From Thermopetrobacter sp964430935 (GTDB lineage: Bacteria > Pseudomonadota > Alphaproteobacteria > Rhizobiales > Aestuariivirgaceae): a stretch of 64,000 bases of DNA. Every line of letters begins with the position of its first letter. The stretch's first letter is position 1. The position numbers and the translations under genes were made by a program. Below are positions 33,559 through 43,920 of this stretch, in pieces. The stretch spans positions 59,389 through 123,388 of the forward strand of contig CAYSHK010000051.1 of NCBI GenBank assembly GCA_964430935.1. The letters are read 5' to 3'. The notes under the pieces were generated by a model. The model ran no database searches and was not told the origin of the DNA. It saw only the letters and a list, made by a program, of their open reading frames with translations.

Positions 33559-35061
33559 ATGCAGGAACCCGAAAGAAGCGGAACGGAGGGAGGAAAACGG
33601 CGCCGCAGGGAGGCGGCGTCGGCACGGCCGCCCCTCTTCCGTTCGCTGTCGGCGAAACTCCTGATCCTGGCCATGGCGTTCGTCCTCTTCGGCGTGGCCT
33701 TCATCTTCATGCCCTCCATCGCGGGTTTCCGCGTCACCTGGCTGAAGAACCGGCTCGCCATGGCCGAGGTGGCCTCGCTGGCCGTGGAGGCGGCCCCGGG
33801 GCAGAAGCTCTCCGACAATCTGCGCAAGGAACTCCTGCGGGCGGCCGGCGTCCGGGTGGTGGCCATCAAGCGGGGCGGCGCGCGCCAGCTGGTGCTGCAC
33901 GAGGACATGCCGCTCATGGCGGAGCGCCGCTACGATCTGCGCGGTCTCCACTGGGCGCAGGCCATTCTGGACGCCTTCGACACGCTCGCGCATGGCGGGC
34001 GGCGCATCATCACGGTGGTGGACAGCCCCCCGAACGTGGAAGGGGAGTTCATTGAACTGGCGCTCGACGAGCGTCCCCTCTTCCGGGCACTGGTCAACCA
34101 TTCCCTGCTGATCCTGAAATATTCCCTCGCCCTGTCGCTTCTCGTGGCGCTGCTGCTGTTCGCGGCCATCCACTTCATGCTGATCCGCCCCATACGGCGG
34201 CTCAGCTCCGCCATGGTGCGCTTCGGCGAGGATCCGGAGGACACCACGCGCGTCATCCGCCCCTCGGGGCGGCGCGACGAGCTGGGTGTCGCGGAACGCG
34301 AGCTGGCGCGGATGCAGCAGCAGACCGTCTCGCTTCTCAAGCAGAAGACCCGGCTTGCGGCGCTCGGACTGGCCGTGTCCAAGATCGCCCACGAACTGCG
34401 CAACATGCTGGGAGCGGCGCAGATGATCTCGGACCGTCTGGCCATGGTGGACGACCCCACGGTCAAGAAGTTCGCGCCGAAGCTGATCGCCTCTCTGGAC
34501 CGGGCCATCGACTTCTGCGTCGGCACCCTGAAGTACGGACGGGCGCAGGAACCGCCGCCGCGGCGGCAGACCGTCCTGCTGCGTCCGCTGGTGCACGAGG
34601 TGCTGGAGAGCCTGCCCTCCGATGGGGAGGTGCATCTCCACAACGACGTGCCCGACGGACTTGCCGCCGACGCCGACGCCGACCAGCTTCACCGCATTCT
34701 TTTCAATCTGACGCGCAACGCCCATGAAGCGCTGTCGGGCATGCGCTCGCACGAATCGACACGCGAGATCCGTGTGGGCGCATGGCGCGACGGATCCGTC
34801 GTGACCATCGCCGTGGCCGACAACGGACCGGGACTTCCGCCGAAGGCGCGCGCGCATCTCTTCGAGGCCTTCACCGGATCGGCGCGCCGCGGCGGCACGG
34901 GCCTCGGCCTGTCGATCGCGAGGGAACTGGCCCGCGCCCACGGAGGCGACGTGGTTCTGGCGCCCCATGACGGCCCCGGCACGGTCTTCCATGTCATCAT
35001 TCCGGACCGGGCCATCGAGCTGGACACCGAACGCAGGAAGCGGGCCGGAGGATCCGCCTGA
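33559..35061 (+). CDS. Sensor histidine kinase (orphan)
   Basis: 500 aa. Membrane helices at about residues 30-52 and 186-209 enclose a periplasmic sensor of some 130 residues with no recognisable family. HAMP (208-262) follows. The phospho-acceptor is His278 in KIAHELRNMLGAA, an unusual H box with Arg-Asn-Met where NP is common. The ATPase domain has LFNLTRNAHEAL (N box), VADNGPGLP (G1) and GTGLGLSIA (G2). GGAG precedes the ATG at 33559. There is no response regulator next to it; it is convergent with the PfkB gene, so partner and signal are unknown. Confidence 0.88.
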   Translation: MQEPERSGTEGGKRRRREAASARPPLFRSLSAKLLILAMAFVLFGVAFIFMPSIAGFRVTWLKNRLAMAEVASLAVEAAPGQKLSDNLRKELLRAAGVRVVAIKRGGARQLVLHEDMPLMAERRYDLRGLHWAQAILDAFDTLAHGGRRIITVVDSPPNVEGEFIELALDERPLFRALVNHSLLILKYSLALSLLVALLLFAAIHFMLIRPIRRLSSAMVRFGEDPEDTTRVIRPSGRRDELGVAERELARMQQQTVSLLKQKTRLAALGLAVSKIAHELRNMLGAAQMISDRLAMVDDPTVKKFAPKLIASLDRAIDFCVGTLKYGRAQEPPPRRQTVLLRPLVHEVLESLPSDGEVHLHNDVPDGLAADADADQLHRILFNLTRNAHEALSGMRSHESTREIRVGAWRDGSVVTIAVADNGPGLPPKARAHLFEAFTGSARRGGTGLGLSIARELARAHGGDVVLAPHDGPGTVFHVIIPDRAIELDTERRKRAGGSA

Positions 35062-35098
35062 GCGCCCCTGTCCCGTCCATCCTGGAGGATGGAGAGGC

Positions 35099-36103
35099 TC
35101 AGAAGCCGTTCTCGCGGGCCACTTCGTGGAAAGGGCGGATGGCGCGCGCACCCATCTGCTGGATGATCTCTCCGGCCGCCAGAGCCCCCATGCGGGCACA
35201 TTCCGCCACCGGACGCCCCTGGGTGAAGCCGGCAAGAAAACCGGCGGCGAACAGATCGCCGGCGCCGGTGGCATCCACCACCTTCTCCACCGGGAACGCC
35301 TCGATCACGTGCACGTCGTTGCCACCCTCCACGATCACCGAGCCGGCGGCGGAACGGGTCAGAACGGCCAGCGGGCAGTCCTCCCGCACGGCATGCATGG
35401 CGTCGTTGAAATTCGACACCCGGTAGAGGGAACGGATCTCCGCCTCGTTGGCGAACAGGATGTCCACCTGCTTGCGGATCAGCTCCAGGAAGTCCTCCCG
35501 GTGCCGGTCCACGCAGAACGAGTCGGACAGGGTGAGCGCCACCTTGCGGCCGGCACCGCGAGCCACCTCGGCGGCCTTGCGGAAGGCCTCCTTGGCATGC
35601 GGCGGGTCGAAGAGATAGCCCTCCAGGTAGGTGATCCGGGAATCCTTCACCAGATCCTCGTCGACATCCTCCGGGGAGAGGTTCTGCGAGGCACCGAGCC
35701 AGGTGTTCATCGTGCGCTCGCCATCCGGCGTGACCAGGACCAGACAGCGGGCGGTCGTCGGCCCCCGGGTGGCCGGTGCCGTCTCGAAATGTACGCCCAC
35801 GGAGCGGATGTCGTGCGCGAAGATGCCGCCCAGCTCGTCGTCCCGTACCTTGCCGATGAAGGCCGCGCGCGCGCCGAAGGAGGAGACGCCCGCGATGGTG
35901 TTGGCCGCGGAACCACCGGAAACCTCGATCGTGGGTCCCAGCGCCCCGTAGAGGTCCTGCGCCTCCACTTCGTCGATCAGACGCATGGCCCCCTTGACCA
36001 GTCCGTGCCGGGCCAGGAAGTCCTCCGTCACCTGTGCCAGCACATCCACGATGGCGTTGCCGATGCCGAGCACGTCGAACCGCGCACCTTCGTTGCCGCT
36101 CAT
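35099..36103 (-). CDS. PfkB-family carbohydrate/nucleoside kinase (adenosine kinase-like)
   Basis: 334 aa ribokinase-fold enzyme. The N-terminal substrate motif GGSAANTIAGVSSFGARAAF and the C-terminal catalytic motif DATGAGDLFAAGFLAGFTQG (with the catalytic Asp in GAGD) are intact. FDVLGIGNAIVDVLAQV at the start is typical of the adenosine/inosine kinase-like group in alphaproteobacteria. It phosphorylates a sugar or nucleoside; adenosine is the best guess. A GGGGAGG site supports the start. It is divergent from ghrA. Confidence 0.85.
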   Translation of the reverse strand: MSGNEGARFDVLGIGNAIVDVLAQVTEDFLARHGLVKGAMRLIDEVEAQDLYGALGPTIEVSGGSAANTIAGVSSFGARAAFIGKVRDDELGGIFAHDIRSVGVHFETAPATRGPTTARCLVLVTPDGERTMNTWLGASQNLSPEDVDEDLVKDSRITYLEGYLFDPPHAKEAFRKAAEVARGAGRKVALTLSDSFCVDRHREDFLELIRKQVDILFANEAEIRSLYRVSNFNDAMHAVREDCPLAVLTRSAAGSVIVEGGNDVHVIEAFPVEKVVDATGAGDLFAAGFLAGFTQGRPVAECARMGALAAGEIIQQMGARAIRPFHEVARENGF

Positions 36104-36295
36104 GCCTCGATCCCTCCCCGCCGGAGCCGGTGATCCTCATGTCCGGGCGGCAGTATAGGCATCGGAGACCGCATGGCAACGCCGGATGCCATCCGGTGGG
36201 TTCGCTATAACATCCGTATAGGGATATTTTGGCTGGAAAGTCCTTGTACGGCCCCCTATTCTGGGCCCGCAGAAAACGGGAACGGGGAGAAGGAA

Positions 36296-37240
36296 ATGGC
36301 TCTGCTGTTTCACGCGACGGGATGGCCGCGGGAGGAATGGCTGGCGGAACTGGCGCACCAGGCCCCCTGGCTGGACGTGCGCACCGCCGACAACCTCGGG
36401 GACCCCCGGGACATCACCCATGCCCTCGTGTGGAAGCCGCCGGCGGATCTGCTGACCGGACTGCCCTCCCTGCGCCTGATCATCTCCGCGGGCGCCGGCG
36501 TGGACCACCTGCTTTCCCTGCCGGATCTTCCCGACGTTCCCGTCTCCCGCGTCGTCGATCCGGATCTGACGCGGCGCATGGGGGAATACGTGGCGCAGCA
36601 GGCCCTGATGCATCTGCGGCGGCAGCGCGACTACGACGCCTGTCGGAAGCGCCGCGAATGGTGCCAGGAGATCGTGCCGCCCACCGCGCCGGAAGTGACC
36701 TGCGGCGTCATGGGGCTGGGCGCGCTGGGGGCGGAATCCGCACGGCTGCTGCGGCTGCTCGGCTTCCGGGTTGTCGGATGGGCGCGGACGCGACGCTACA
36801 TAGAGGGCATGCGCTGCCATGCCGGCAAGGAAGAGCTGGACGAATTCCTTTCTGGAACGGACATCCTCGTCTGTCTTCTGCCCCTGACGCCGGAGACGGA
36901 GGGCATTCTGAACACCGACCTGTTCCGCCGTCTGCGGCAGGACGGCCCTTTGGGCGGCCCCGTGCTGATCAACGCCGGGAGGGGACGTCTTCAGAAGGAT
37001 GCGGACATCCTGACGGCACTGGAGGACGGCACGCTGAAGGCCGCCTCGCTGGACGTTTTCGAAACGGAACCCCTGCCGCAGGACAGTCCTCTGTGGGACC
37101 ATCCGGCAGTGAGCATCACACCGCATGTCGCGGCGGTCTCCTCGCCGCGTGCCGTCGTCGCCTACGCCCTGCGTCAGATTGCCCGCATGGAACGGGGTGA
37201 GGAGCCGGAGAATCTCGTGGAACGGGCACGGGGTTACTAG
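36296..37240 (+). CDS. ghrA: Glyoxylate/hydroxypyruvate reductase A-like D-2-hydroxyacid dehydrogenase
   Basis: 314 aa. NAD(P)-binding motif GVMGLGALGAESARLLRLLG, catalytic Arg in INAGRGRLQ, Glu in DVFETEPLP, and His in DHPAVSITPHVAAVS. The short N-terminal domain without a long catalytic lobe (FHATGWPREEWLAEL) matches GhrA, which reduces glyoxylate and hydroxypyruvate. GGAGAAGG precedes ATG 36296. It lies upstream of pckA on the same strand, 100 bases apart. Confidence 0.86.
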   Translation: MALLFHATGWPREEWLAELAHQAPWLDVRTADNLGDPRDITHALVWKPPADLLTGLPSLRLIISAGAGVDHLLSLPDLPDVPVSRVVDPDLTRRMGEYVAQQALMHLRRQRDYDACRKRREWCQEIVPPTAPEVTCGVMGLGALGAESARLLRLLGFRVVGWARTRRYIEGMRCHAGKEELDEFLSGTDILVCLLPLTPETEGILNTDLFRRLRQDGPLGGPVLINAGRGRLQKDADILTALEDGTLKAASLDVFETEPLPQDSPLWDHPAVSITPHVAAVSSPRAVVAYALRQIARMERGEEPENLVERARGY

Positions 37241-37340
37241 CCGGAGAAACCGTGCGGACCACCTTGCCGGATGCCCTCCGCATGGGCCATAACATAACGA
37301 CGCAGCACATCGTCCCACACTTTCCGAGGGGAAAAGCACC

Positions 37341-38942
<1,602 letters not shown>

Positions 38943-38987
38943 CGCACCCGTACTGCCGCGCGCGGCGGAGACGGCGGAGCGCAGGGG

Positions 38988-40355
38988 TCATCGCGTGTCG
39001 CCGTCGCCGCGATCCAGTCCGTACTTCTTGATGAGCCGGTAGACGTTGCGTTCGGAGATGCCGAGCGCGCGGGCGAGCTCCGCCCTGTGGCCGTTCAGCC
39101 GCTCGTACATCCTGCGGAAGTAGTTCTCCTTCAGCTCCTCCAGCGTCGGCGGACGGTCGAAGGAGAAGCGCAGATCGCCGCCCACCGCGGCGACGGACTG
39201 CGGCAGGGCGAAATGGCGCGGTTCCAGCACCGGCGCGTCGCCGGAGAGGATGATGGCCCGCTCGATGACGTTGCGCAGCTCGCGGATGTTTCCGGGCCAG
39301 TCGTAGGCCACGAGCATCTCCATCGCCCGCGGCGAGATCTCCTTGGCGATGCGTCGCGAGAAGTCGTGGTTGGCGAGGAAGTGGCCCACCAGATCCGGAA
39401 TGTCCTCCCGCCGCTCCCGCAGCGGCGGCAGCTCGATCACGAAGGTGGAGAGCCGGTAGTAGAGATCCAGCCGGAAGTCGCCGCTTTCCGACATGGCCTT
39501 CAGGTCCCGGTTCGTGGCGCACAGGATGCGGGCGTCCGAGTGCAGCACGGTGTTGCCGCCCAGCCGGCGGAATTCGCCCGTCTCCAGCACCCGCAGGAGC
39601 TTGGCCTGTATGGGCGGACCGATCTCGCCGATCTCGTCCAGGAACAGCGTGCCGCCGCGCGCGCCCTCTATGAGGCCCTTCTTGCGCCGGTCCGCGCCGG
39701 TGAAGGCCCCCTTCTCGTGACCGAAGAGCTCGGATTCGAAAAGGTTCTCCTGGAGCGTGCAGCAGTCGAGGGTGACGAAATTCTTCTCCGCCCGCTGCGA
39801 GCTTTCGTGGATCTCGCGCGCGACCAGCTCCTTTCCCGTCCCGGATTCCCCCGTGATCAGCACGGTGACGTTCTCTCCGGCCACCGCTTCGATCATCTCG
39901 GACACCCGTCTCAACGCCCGGGACCGCCCGACCATGAAGGACTTGCGGTTCCTGCGTTCCCGGGTGCGGACGAGATTCAGACTCTCCTTCAGCTCCGCAT
40001 GGCCCAGCGTGCGGGCGATGGCCAGCTCCAGTTCGTCCAGATTCACCGGTTTGACCAGATATTCCGCCGCCCCGAACCGGATGGCCTCCACGGCGGACCG
40101 CACCGAGCCGTAGGCCGTCAGGACGATCACCGGCACATCGGGAACCAGCTCGCGCAGCACCTCCAGCCCCTCCGCGTCGGGCAGGCGGATGTCCAGAAGC
40201 ACCAGATCCGGCTCGTGGCCGGTCAGCCACCGGCGCGCCTCCCGCCAGGAACGCATGCCCGTGACGCGATAGCCGGAATCGGCGAGCTGGCGTGTCACCA
40301 GATCGTTGAACAGTCTGTCGTCATCGACGATGAGCAGACTTCTGGCCGTGCCCAT
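38988..40355 (-). CDS. NtrC-type sigma-54-dependent response regulator
   Basis: 455 aa. Receiver domain (residues 5-120) with phospho-acceptor Asp55 in LVLLDIRLPD; AAA+ domain with Walker A GESGTGKE (169-176), the sigma-54-contacting GAFTGA loop (216-221) and Walker B GGTLFLDEIGEI; C-terminal Fis-type helix-turn-helix (ELARALGISERNVYRLIKKY). It needs sigma-54 to work. Its start lies 35 bases inside the 3' end of the kinase gene, so the pair is translationally coupled. The only strong sigma-54 promoter seen in the window is upstream of this same operon (48887-48903), its likely target. Confidence 0.93.
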   Translation of the reverse strand: MGTARSLLIVDDDRLFNDLVTRQLADSGYRVTGMRSWREARRWLTGHEPDLVLLDIRLPDAEGLEVLRELVPDVPVIVLTAYGSVRSAVEAIRFGAAEYLVKPVNLDELELAIARTLGHAELKESLNLVRTRERRNRKSFMVGRSRALRRVSEMIEAVAGENVTVLITGESGTGKELVAREIHESSQRAEKNFVTLDCCTLQENLFESELFGHEKGAFTGADRRKKGLIEGARGGTLFLDEIGEIGPPIQAKLLRVLETGEFRRLGGNTVLHSDARILCATNRDLKAMSESGDFRLDLYYRLSTFVIELPPLRERREDIPDLVGHFLANHDFSRRIAKEISPRAMEMLVAYDWPGNIRELRNVIERAIILSGDAPVLEPRHFALPQSVAAVGGDLRFSFDRPPTLEELKENYFRRMYERLNGHRAELARALGISERNVYRLIKKYGLDRGDGDTR

Positions 40356-42378
40356 GGCCCCCTTCTCTCCCTGCCGGTTCCTCTTCGCCGCCGGGACCGC
40401 CCGCCCCGGCGGCCGGCATCGTGACGGTGAACGTGGTGCCGCGGTTCCGCGCGCTGCGCACATCTATGCCGCCGCCGTAGCGTTCGACTATGGCCCGGCA
40501 TATGGTCAGTCCCAGGCCGGTTCCCTCCGCGCGGTCGGCGCGCCTGGAGAAGAACGGCTCGAAGATGTGCTCCATGGTCTGCGGATCCATGCCGACGCCG
40601 GTGTCGGAAACGGTCAGCAGGACGACATCGCCGCTCCTGCGCGTGGAGATCCGCAGTTCGCCTCCCTCCGGCATGGCATGGAAGGCGTTCTGCACCATGT
40701 TCAGCACCACCATGCGCATCTCGGTGTCGGTGGCCAGCAGCCGGTGTCCATGATCGACGTCGAGACGCACCTCGACCCGCTGCCGCTCCGCCTCGAAACG
40801 GAGAAGGGAGACGATGTCCTCCACCACCTCCGCGATGTCCACCACCTGCAGATGCTCCGCGGGCGGCATGGACAGCCGCAGCAGTTTGCCCGTCACGGAG
40901 ATGCACTGGTCCACCGCTTCGTCCACCTGCCGCAGGTAGGCGAATATCTCCTCCCGCGGCCGCCCCCGTTCCGCGGCCCGGATCATCGCCTGCAGGCCGA
41001 GCCGGACGGAGGCGAGCGGATTGTGGATCTCGTGGGCCACCCCCGTCGCCAGCTGCCCCAGTTCCGCCATCCGCTGCTCCTGGGTGACGGTGATCTGCGC
41101 GGAAAGGTCGCGGATGGCCTCCACCACCAGGCGCTCGCCCGTCGCCGGATCGGTGAGCGGCGCGCTGACGATCTCCACGGGCATATCCGTGCCGTCCGGG
41201 CCGGAATGGGTGTGCATGATCTTCATGCCGCCCCGCCCCCGCTTCACGGCCTCCAGCGGGCAGGCGACGAGGCTGTCGGGGCATGGTTCGTCCCGTCCAT
41301 GGGCGGAGGCGTAGCAGAATGCGCCCGCGACCTCGGCGGAGCCGTCGCCGCTCTGCTCGCGGTAGGCGCGGTTGGCCAGCCGGATGCGGTAGTCCGGACC
41401 GATGACCCGGATACCGTCCGGCACCGCGTCGATGAGGGACTGCAGGAAGGCGTCGTGGGACCGCAGGCGCTCCACGAGTTCCTGCACCTTCTCCGCCATG
41501 GTGTTGAACCCCCGTCCCAGCCGCCCCAGTTCGTCCCGCCCGGAGACGGGCGCGCGCGCGGAGAGATCGCCGGCCGCCAGCCGCGAGGAGGCGCGCTCCA
41601 GGGACCGGACGGGCAGAAGCACGGAGCGCCGCAGGAAATACCAGGCGGCGAGCAGCGTCAGCAGCGTGATGACCGCTCCGGCGCCGGCCATGCCCGCCGC
41701 CCCCAGGACGGCGCTGGTCCTGAGGTTGCGCGCATCGAAGTCCGCGATCAGCACGCCGTTGACGGGATGGGTCTCCAGGGGACCGTGGCAGGGCGTGCAC
41801 ACGGGCTTGTTGTAGATGGGCTTGACGGTGCGCAGCACCGTGCCGAGCACGGGGTCCTCGTAGAACCGCGAATAGGGACGCTCCGGCGGCCAGCTTCCGG
41901 AACAGGCGGCGCCCCTGCACGCGGCCAGTTCCCTTTTCACGACGGGCTTCTTCAGCAGCCGGGAATGGGAGGCGAAACGGATCTCGCCCGCCGGATTGGC
42001 CAGCATCACGCCATGGACCGCCGGCTGCCGGCCGAGGCGGCGCAGGATGTCCCGGACGCCGGGCAGATCGCGTTTCACCATGGCGTTCTCCAGGGACGCC
42101 TGGAACAGCATGGAGATCTGCTGCGACGCGAATGTGCGCTCCTGCGCCAGCTCGGCGCGGTAGAGCCACGCGAAGGCGACCAGGAAGACGAGGGACGAGA
42201 CGGTCATGAGCGATGCGAGCATCGCCAGCAGGCGTGCCCCAAGGGAGGTTGCCAGCCATTGCCTCAGACCTGCCATCATGGGTTGTCCCGGTGCATCGCC
42301 CGGGAAGGATACCACGTCCCCGTCGCCGATGCCCGGAAATTCGGCGAGGGCGGGAGCTGCCACGTCCTTCCGGCGCAT
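40321..42378 (-). CDS. Sensor histidine kinase with periplasmic heme-c motif
   Basis: 685 aa. Helices at about residues 48-72 and 227-249 flank a ~155-residue periplasmic sensor with CRGAAC (154-159) and CTPCH (194-198), a c-type heme attachment motif. HAMP (250-303) and a PAS domain (about 310-425) follow; the PAS has a cysteine set (CYASAHGRDEPC...ACPLEAV). HisKA has His449 in GVAHEIHNPLAS; the ATPase domain has VLNMVQNAFHAM, VSDTGVGMD and GTGLGLTICRA. It probably senses periplasmic redox state or a heme ligand. ATG 42378 is coupled to the chaperone gene; 42279 (MMAGLRQW) is an alternative start. Confidence 0.9.
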   Translation of the reverse strand: MRRKDVAAPALAEFPGIGDGDVVSFPGDAPGQPMMAGLRQWLATSLGARLLAMLASLMTVSSLVFLVAFAWLYRAELAQERTFASQQISMLFQASLENAMVKRDLPGVRDILRRLGRQPAVHGVMLANPAGEIRFASHSRLLKKPVVKRELAACRGAACSGSWPPERPYSRFYEDPVLGTVLRTVKPIYNKPVCTPCHGPLETHPVNGVLIADFDARNLRTSAVLGAAGMAGAGAVITLLTLLAAWYFLRRSVLLPVRSLERASSRLAAGDLSARAPVSGRDELGRLGRGFNTMAEKVQELVERLRSHDAFLQSLIDAVPDGIRVIGPDYRIRLANRAYREQSGDGSAEVAGAFCYASAHGRDEPCPDSLVACPLEAVKRGRGGMKIMHTHSGPDGTDMPVEIVSAPLTDPATGERLVVEAIRDLSAQITVTQEQRMAELGQLATGVAHEIHNPLASVRLGLQAMIRAAERGRPREEIFAYLRQVDEAVDQCISVTGKLLRLSMPPAEHLQVVDIAEVVEDIVSLLRFEAERQRVEVRLDVDHGHRLLATDTEMRMVVLNMVQNAFHAMPEGGELRISTRRSGDVVLLTVSDTGVGMDPQTMEHIFEPFFSRRADRAEGTGLGLTICRAIVERYGGGIDVRSARNRGTTFTVTMPAAGAGGPGGEEEPAGREGGHGHGQKSAHRR

Positions 42379-42384
42379 GGCGTC

Positions 42385-43194
42385 CTACACGGCCGGCCCC
42401 ACGCCCGGCACGTAGGGTCCTTCCAGCGGCCGCCCGGCGTCCTCCGGACGCTTCCGGCGCTCCGCCCTCTCCTCGGGAGTGGGCGGTGCGATGCCCGTGA
42501 GGCGTTCCAGCATCTCCCGGAAGGCCCGCATCCATGCGGCCGTGAAGATGGCCAGCCCCGCATAGAACGGCGTATGGCAGCGGCTGGCGGCCGCGGAAGC
42601 GAAATCGTCCAGCCACAGCAGCAGATGCTCGTCGAGAAACCGCGCCGCATCCTCCAGCGCGGCCGTTCCGTCCCCCTTTCCGCCGTCCATCGTCATCAGA
42701 TGGGAGACGAATGCGAGCTGAAGGGCGATGTTGTCGTCCGGCGTCTTCCTCCAGTCGGGAGCGGCGAGGCCATGGCGCGCATACCACCGGCGCACCTCCA
42801 GCATCGGCTGCTGCCGCACCAGCCCGTCCTCGTCCAGCCACGGGGATTCGTCCGGTGAAACCCTGTGCCTGTGCGTGAGGTAGAGCGCGGCGAAATCCGC
42901 GGCCAGCCGGTCGCGGAGCCGGGCGGGATCGCCCTCGTCGAGGAGCCGCCAGCCCCTGTCCACGACATCGCATGCCTGCCGCGCCATTTCGCTTTCCGGC
43001 ACGAGGGCGAAGCAGTCGGCGAAGGGCGTCGCCATGAGATGTTCGAGCGTCTCCGCGTCCAGCTCCGCTCCGTGCAGACGCGCGAGGAGGGCGAGGTCGC
43101 CGCCGGCGGCCCGCCTTATGGCGTCCCCGCCCTTCCCGCCCCGGGCCGGATCATGCCCCCCGGAGCTCTCCTCCCCTGTTCTTTCCGCAACCAT
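42385..43194 (-). CDS. TorD/DmsD-family molybdoenzyme chaperone
   Basis: 269 aa, all-helical TorD-like sequence. Recognisable pieces are the C-terminal HTPFYAGLAIFTAAWMRAF region and the middle FAALYLTHRHRVSPDESPWL (the LF...YSPYESVY-like motif of the family). These proteins bind the Tat signal and apo-form of DMSO-reductase-family enzymes and hold them until the molybdenum cofactor is inserted. It is encoded right after the ferredoxin subunit, so the client is the DmsA-like protein of this operon. Confidence 0.85.
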   Translation of the reverse strand: MVAERTGEESSGGHDPARGGKGGDAIRRAAGGDLALLARLHGAELDAETLEHLMATPFADCFALVPESEMARQACDVVDRGWRLLDEGDPARLRDRLAADFAALYLTHRHRVSPDESPWLDEDGLVRQQPMLEVRRWYARHGLAAPDWRKTPDDNIALQLAFVSHLMTMDGGKGDGTAALEDAARFLDEHLLLWLDDFASAAASRCHTPFYAGLAIFTAAWMRAFREMLERLTGIAPPTPEERAERRKRPEDAGRPLEGPYVPGVGPAV

Positions 43195-43195
43195 G

Positions 43196-43879
43196 CTACT
43201 TCGCCTTGTCCTGGACCTTTCCCTGCGAGTGGGCCACGAAGCGGATGGACGGATTGGTCAGATCCGGATTCGCCATGTGCTTCACCCGGCGCACGATGTT
43301 CGCCTTGTCCGCCTCGGAGTAGGCCTTCGTCTCGTAGGTGCCCTTGTCGATCTGGTCGATGGGCCCCACGTCGAGCACGCGCATCATGCAGGCCATGACG
43401 CAATAGGGCTTGCGGCCGGCCTCCAGCTCGTCGATGCACATGTTGCACTTGGCCACCACATTGAGTTCCGGAATGTACTGCGGCGCGCCGAAGGGACATG
43501 CGGCCTCGCACTTGCGGCAGCCGATGCACAGCGTGGAATCGATGTCCACGACGCCGTTGTCCGCGCGCTTCCATATGGCGCCCGTGGGACAGCTCGGCAG
43601 GCAGGCGGGCTCCGCGCAGTGGTTGCAGGACATGTTCACCTTGTAGGCGTACACGGCGGGGAAGATGCCGCCCTCTATGTACTGCACACGGCGGAAGCGC
43701 GGCCCCGGCGGCAGTCCGTTCTTGTCCTTGCAGGCCATTTCGCAGGCCCGGCAGCCGATGCAGTCCACGTTGTTGTGGATGAAGCCCATCTGCACCTTCG
43801 GCTTCACGGGCTCGTAGATGGCGCGCACCTTCCGCTTCAGCGCCGCCCTGACCTTTTCCTTGTCGAGTTTCTTCGCCAT
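43196..43879 (-). CDS. 4Fe-4S ferredoxin-type electron-transfer subunit (DmsB/NrfC-like)
   Basis: 227 aa. Sixteen cysteines form four 4Fe-4S sites: C40/43/46/50, C85/88/93/97, C118/121/124/128 and C145/148/160/164, the standard DmsB-type layout. The N-terminus is basic (MAKKLDKEKVRAALKRKV) with no signal peptide, so it probably travels to the periplasm with the Tat-exported catalytic subunit. No DmsC-like membrane anchor is encoded; the five-heme cytochrome may replace it as the electron partner (inference). Confidence 0.93.
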   Translation of the reverse strand: MAKKLDKEKVRAALKRKVRAIYEPVKPKVQMGFIHNNVDCIGCRACEMACKDKNGLPPGPRFRRVQYIEGGIFPAVYAYKVNMSCNHCAEPACLPSCPTGAIWKRADNGVVDIDSTLCIGCRKCEAACPFGAPQYIPELNVVAKCNMCIDELEAGRKPYCVMACMMRVLDVGPIDQIDKGTYETKAYSEADKANIVRRVKHMANPDLTNPSIRFVAHSQGKVQDKAK

Positions 43880-43920
43880 GTCGTTCCGTCCTCGTATCTC
43901 GAATCAGGTTCGCGCCGTCT

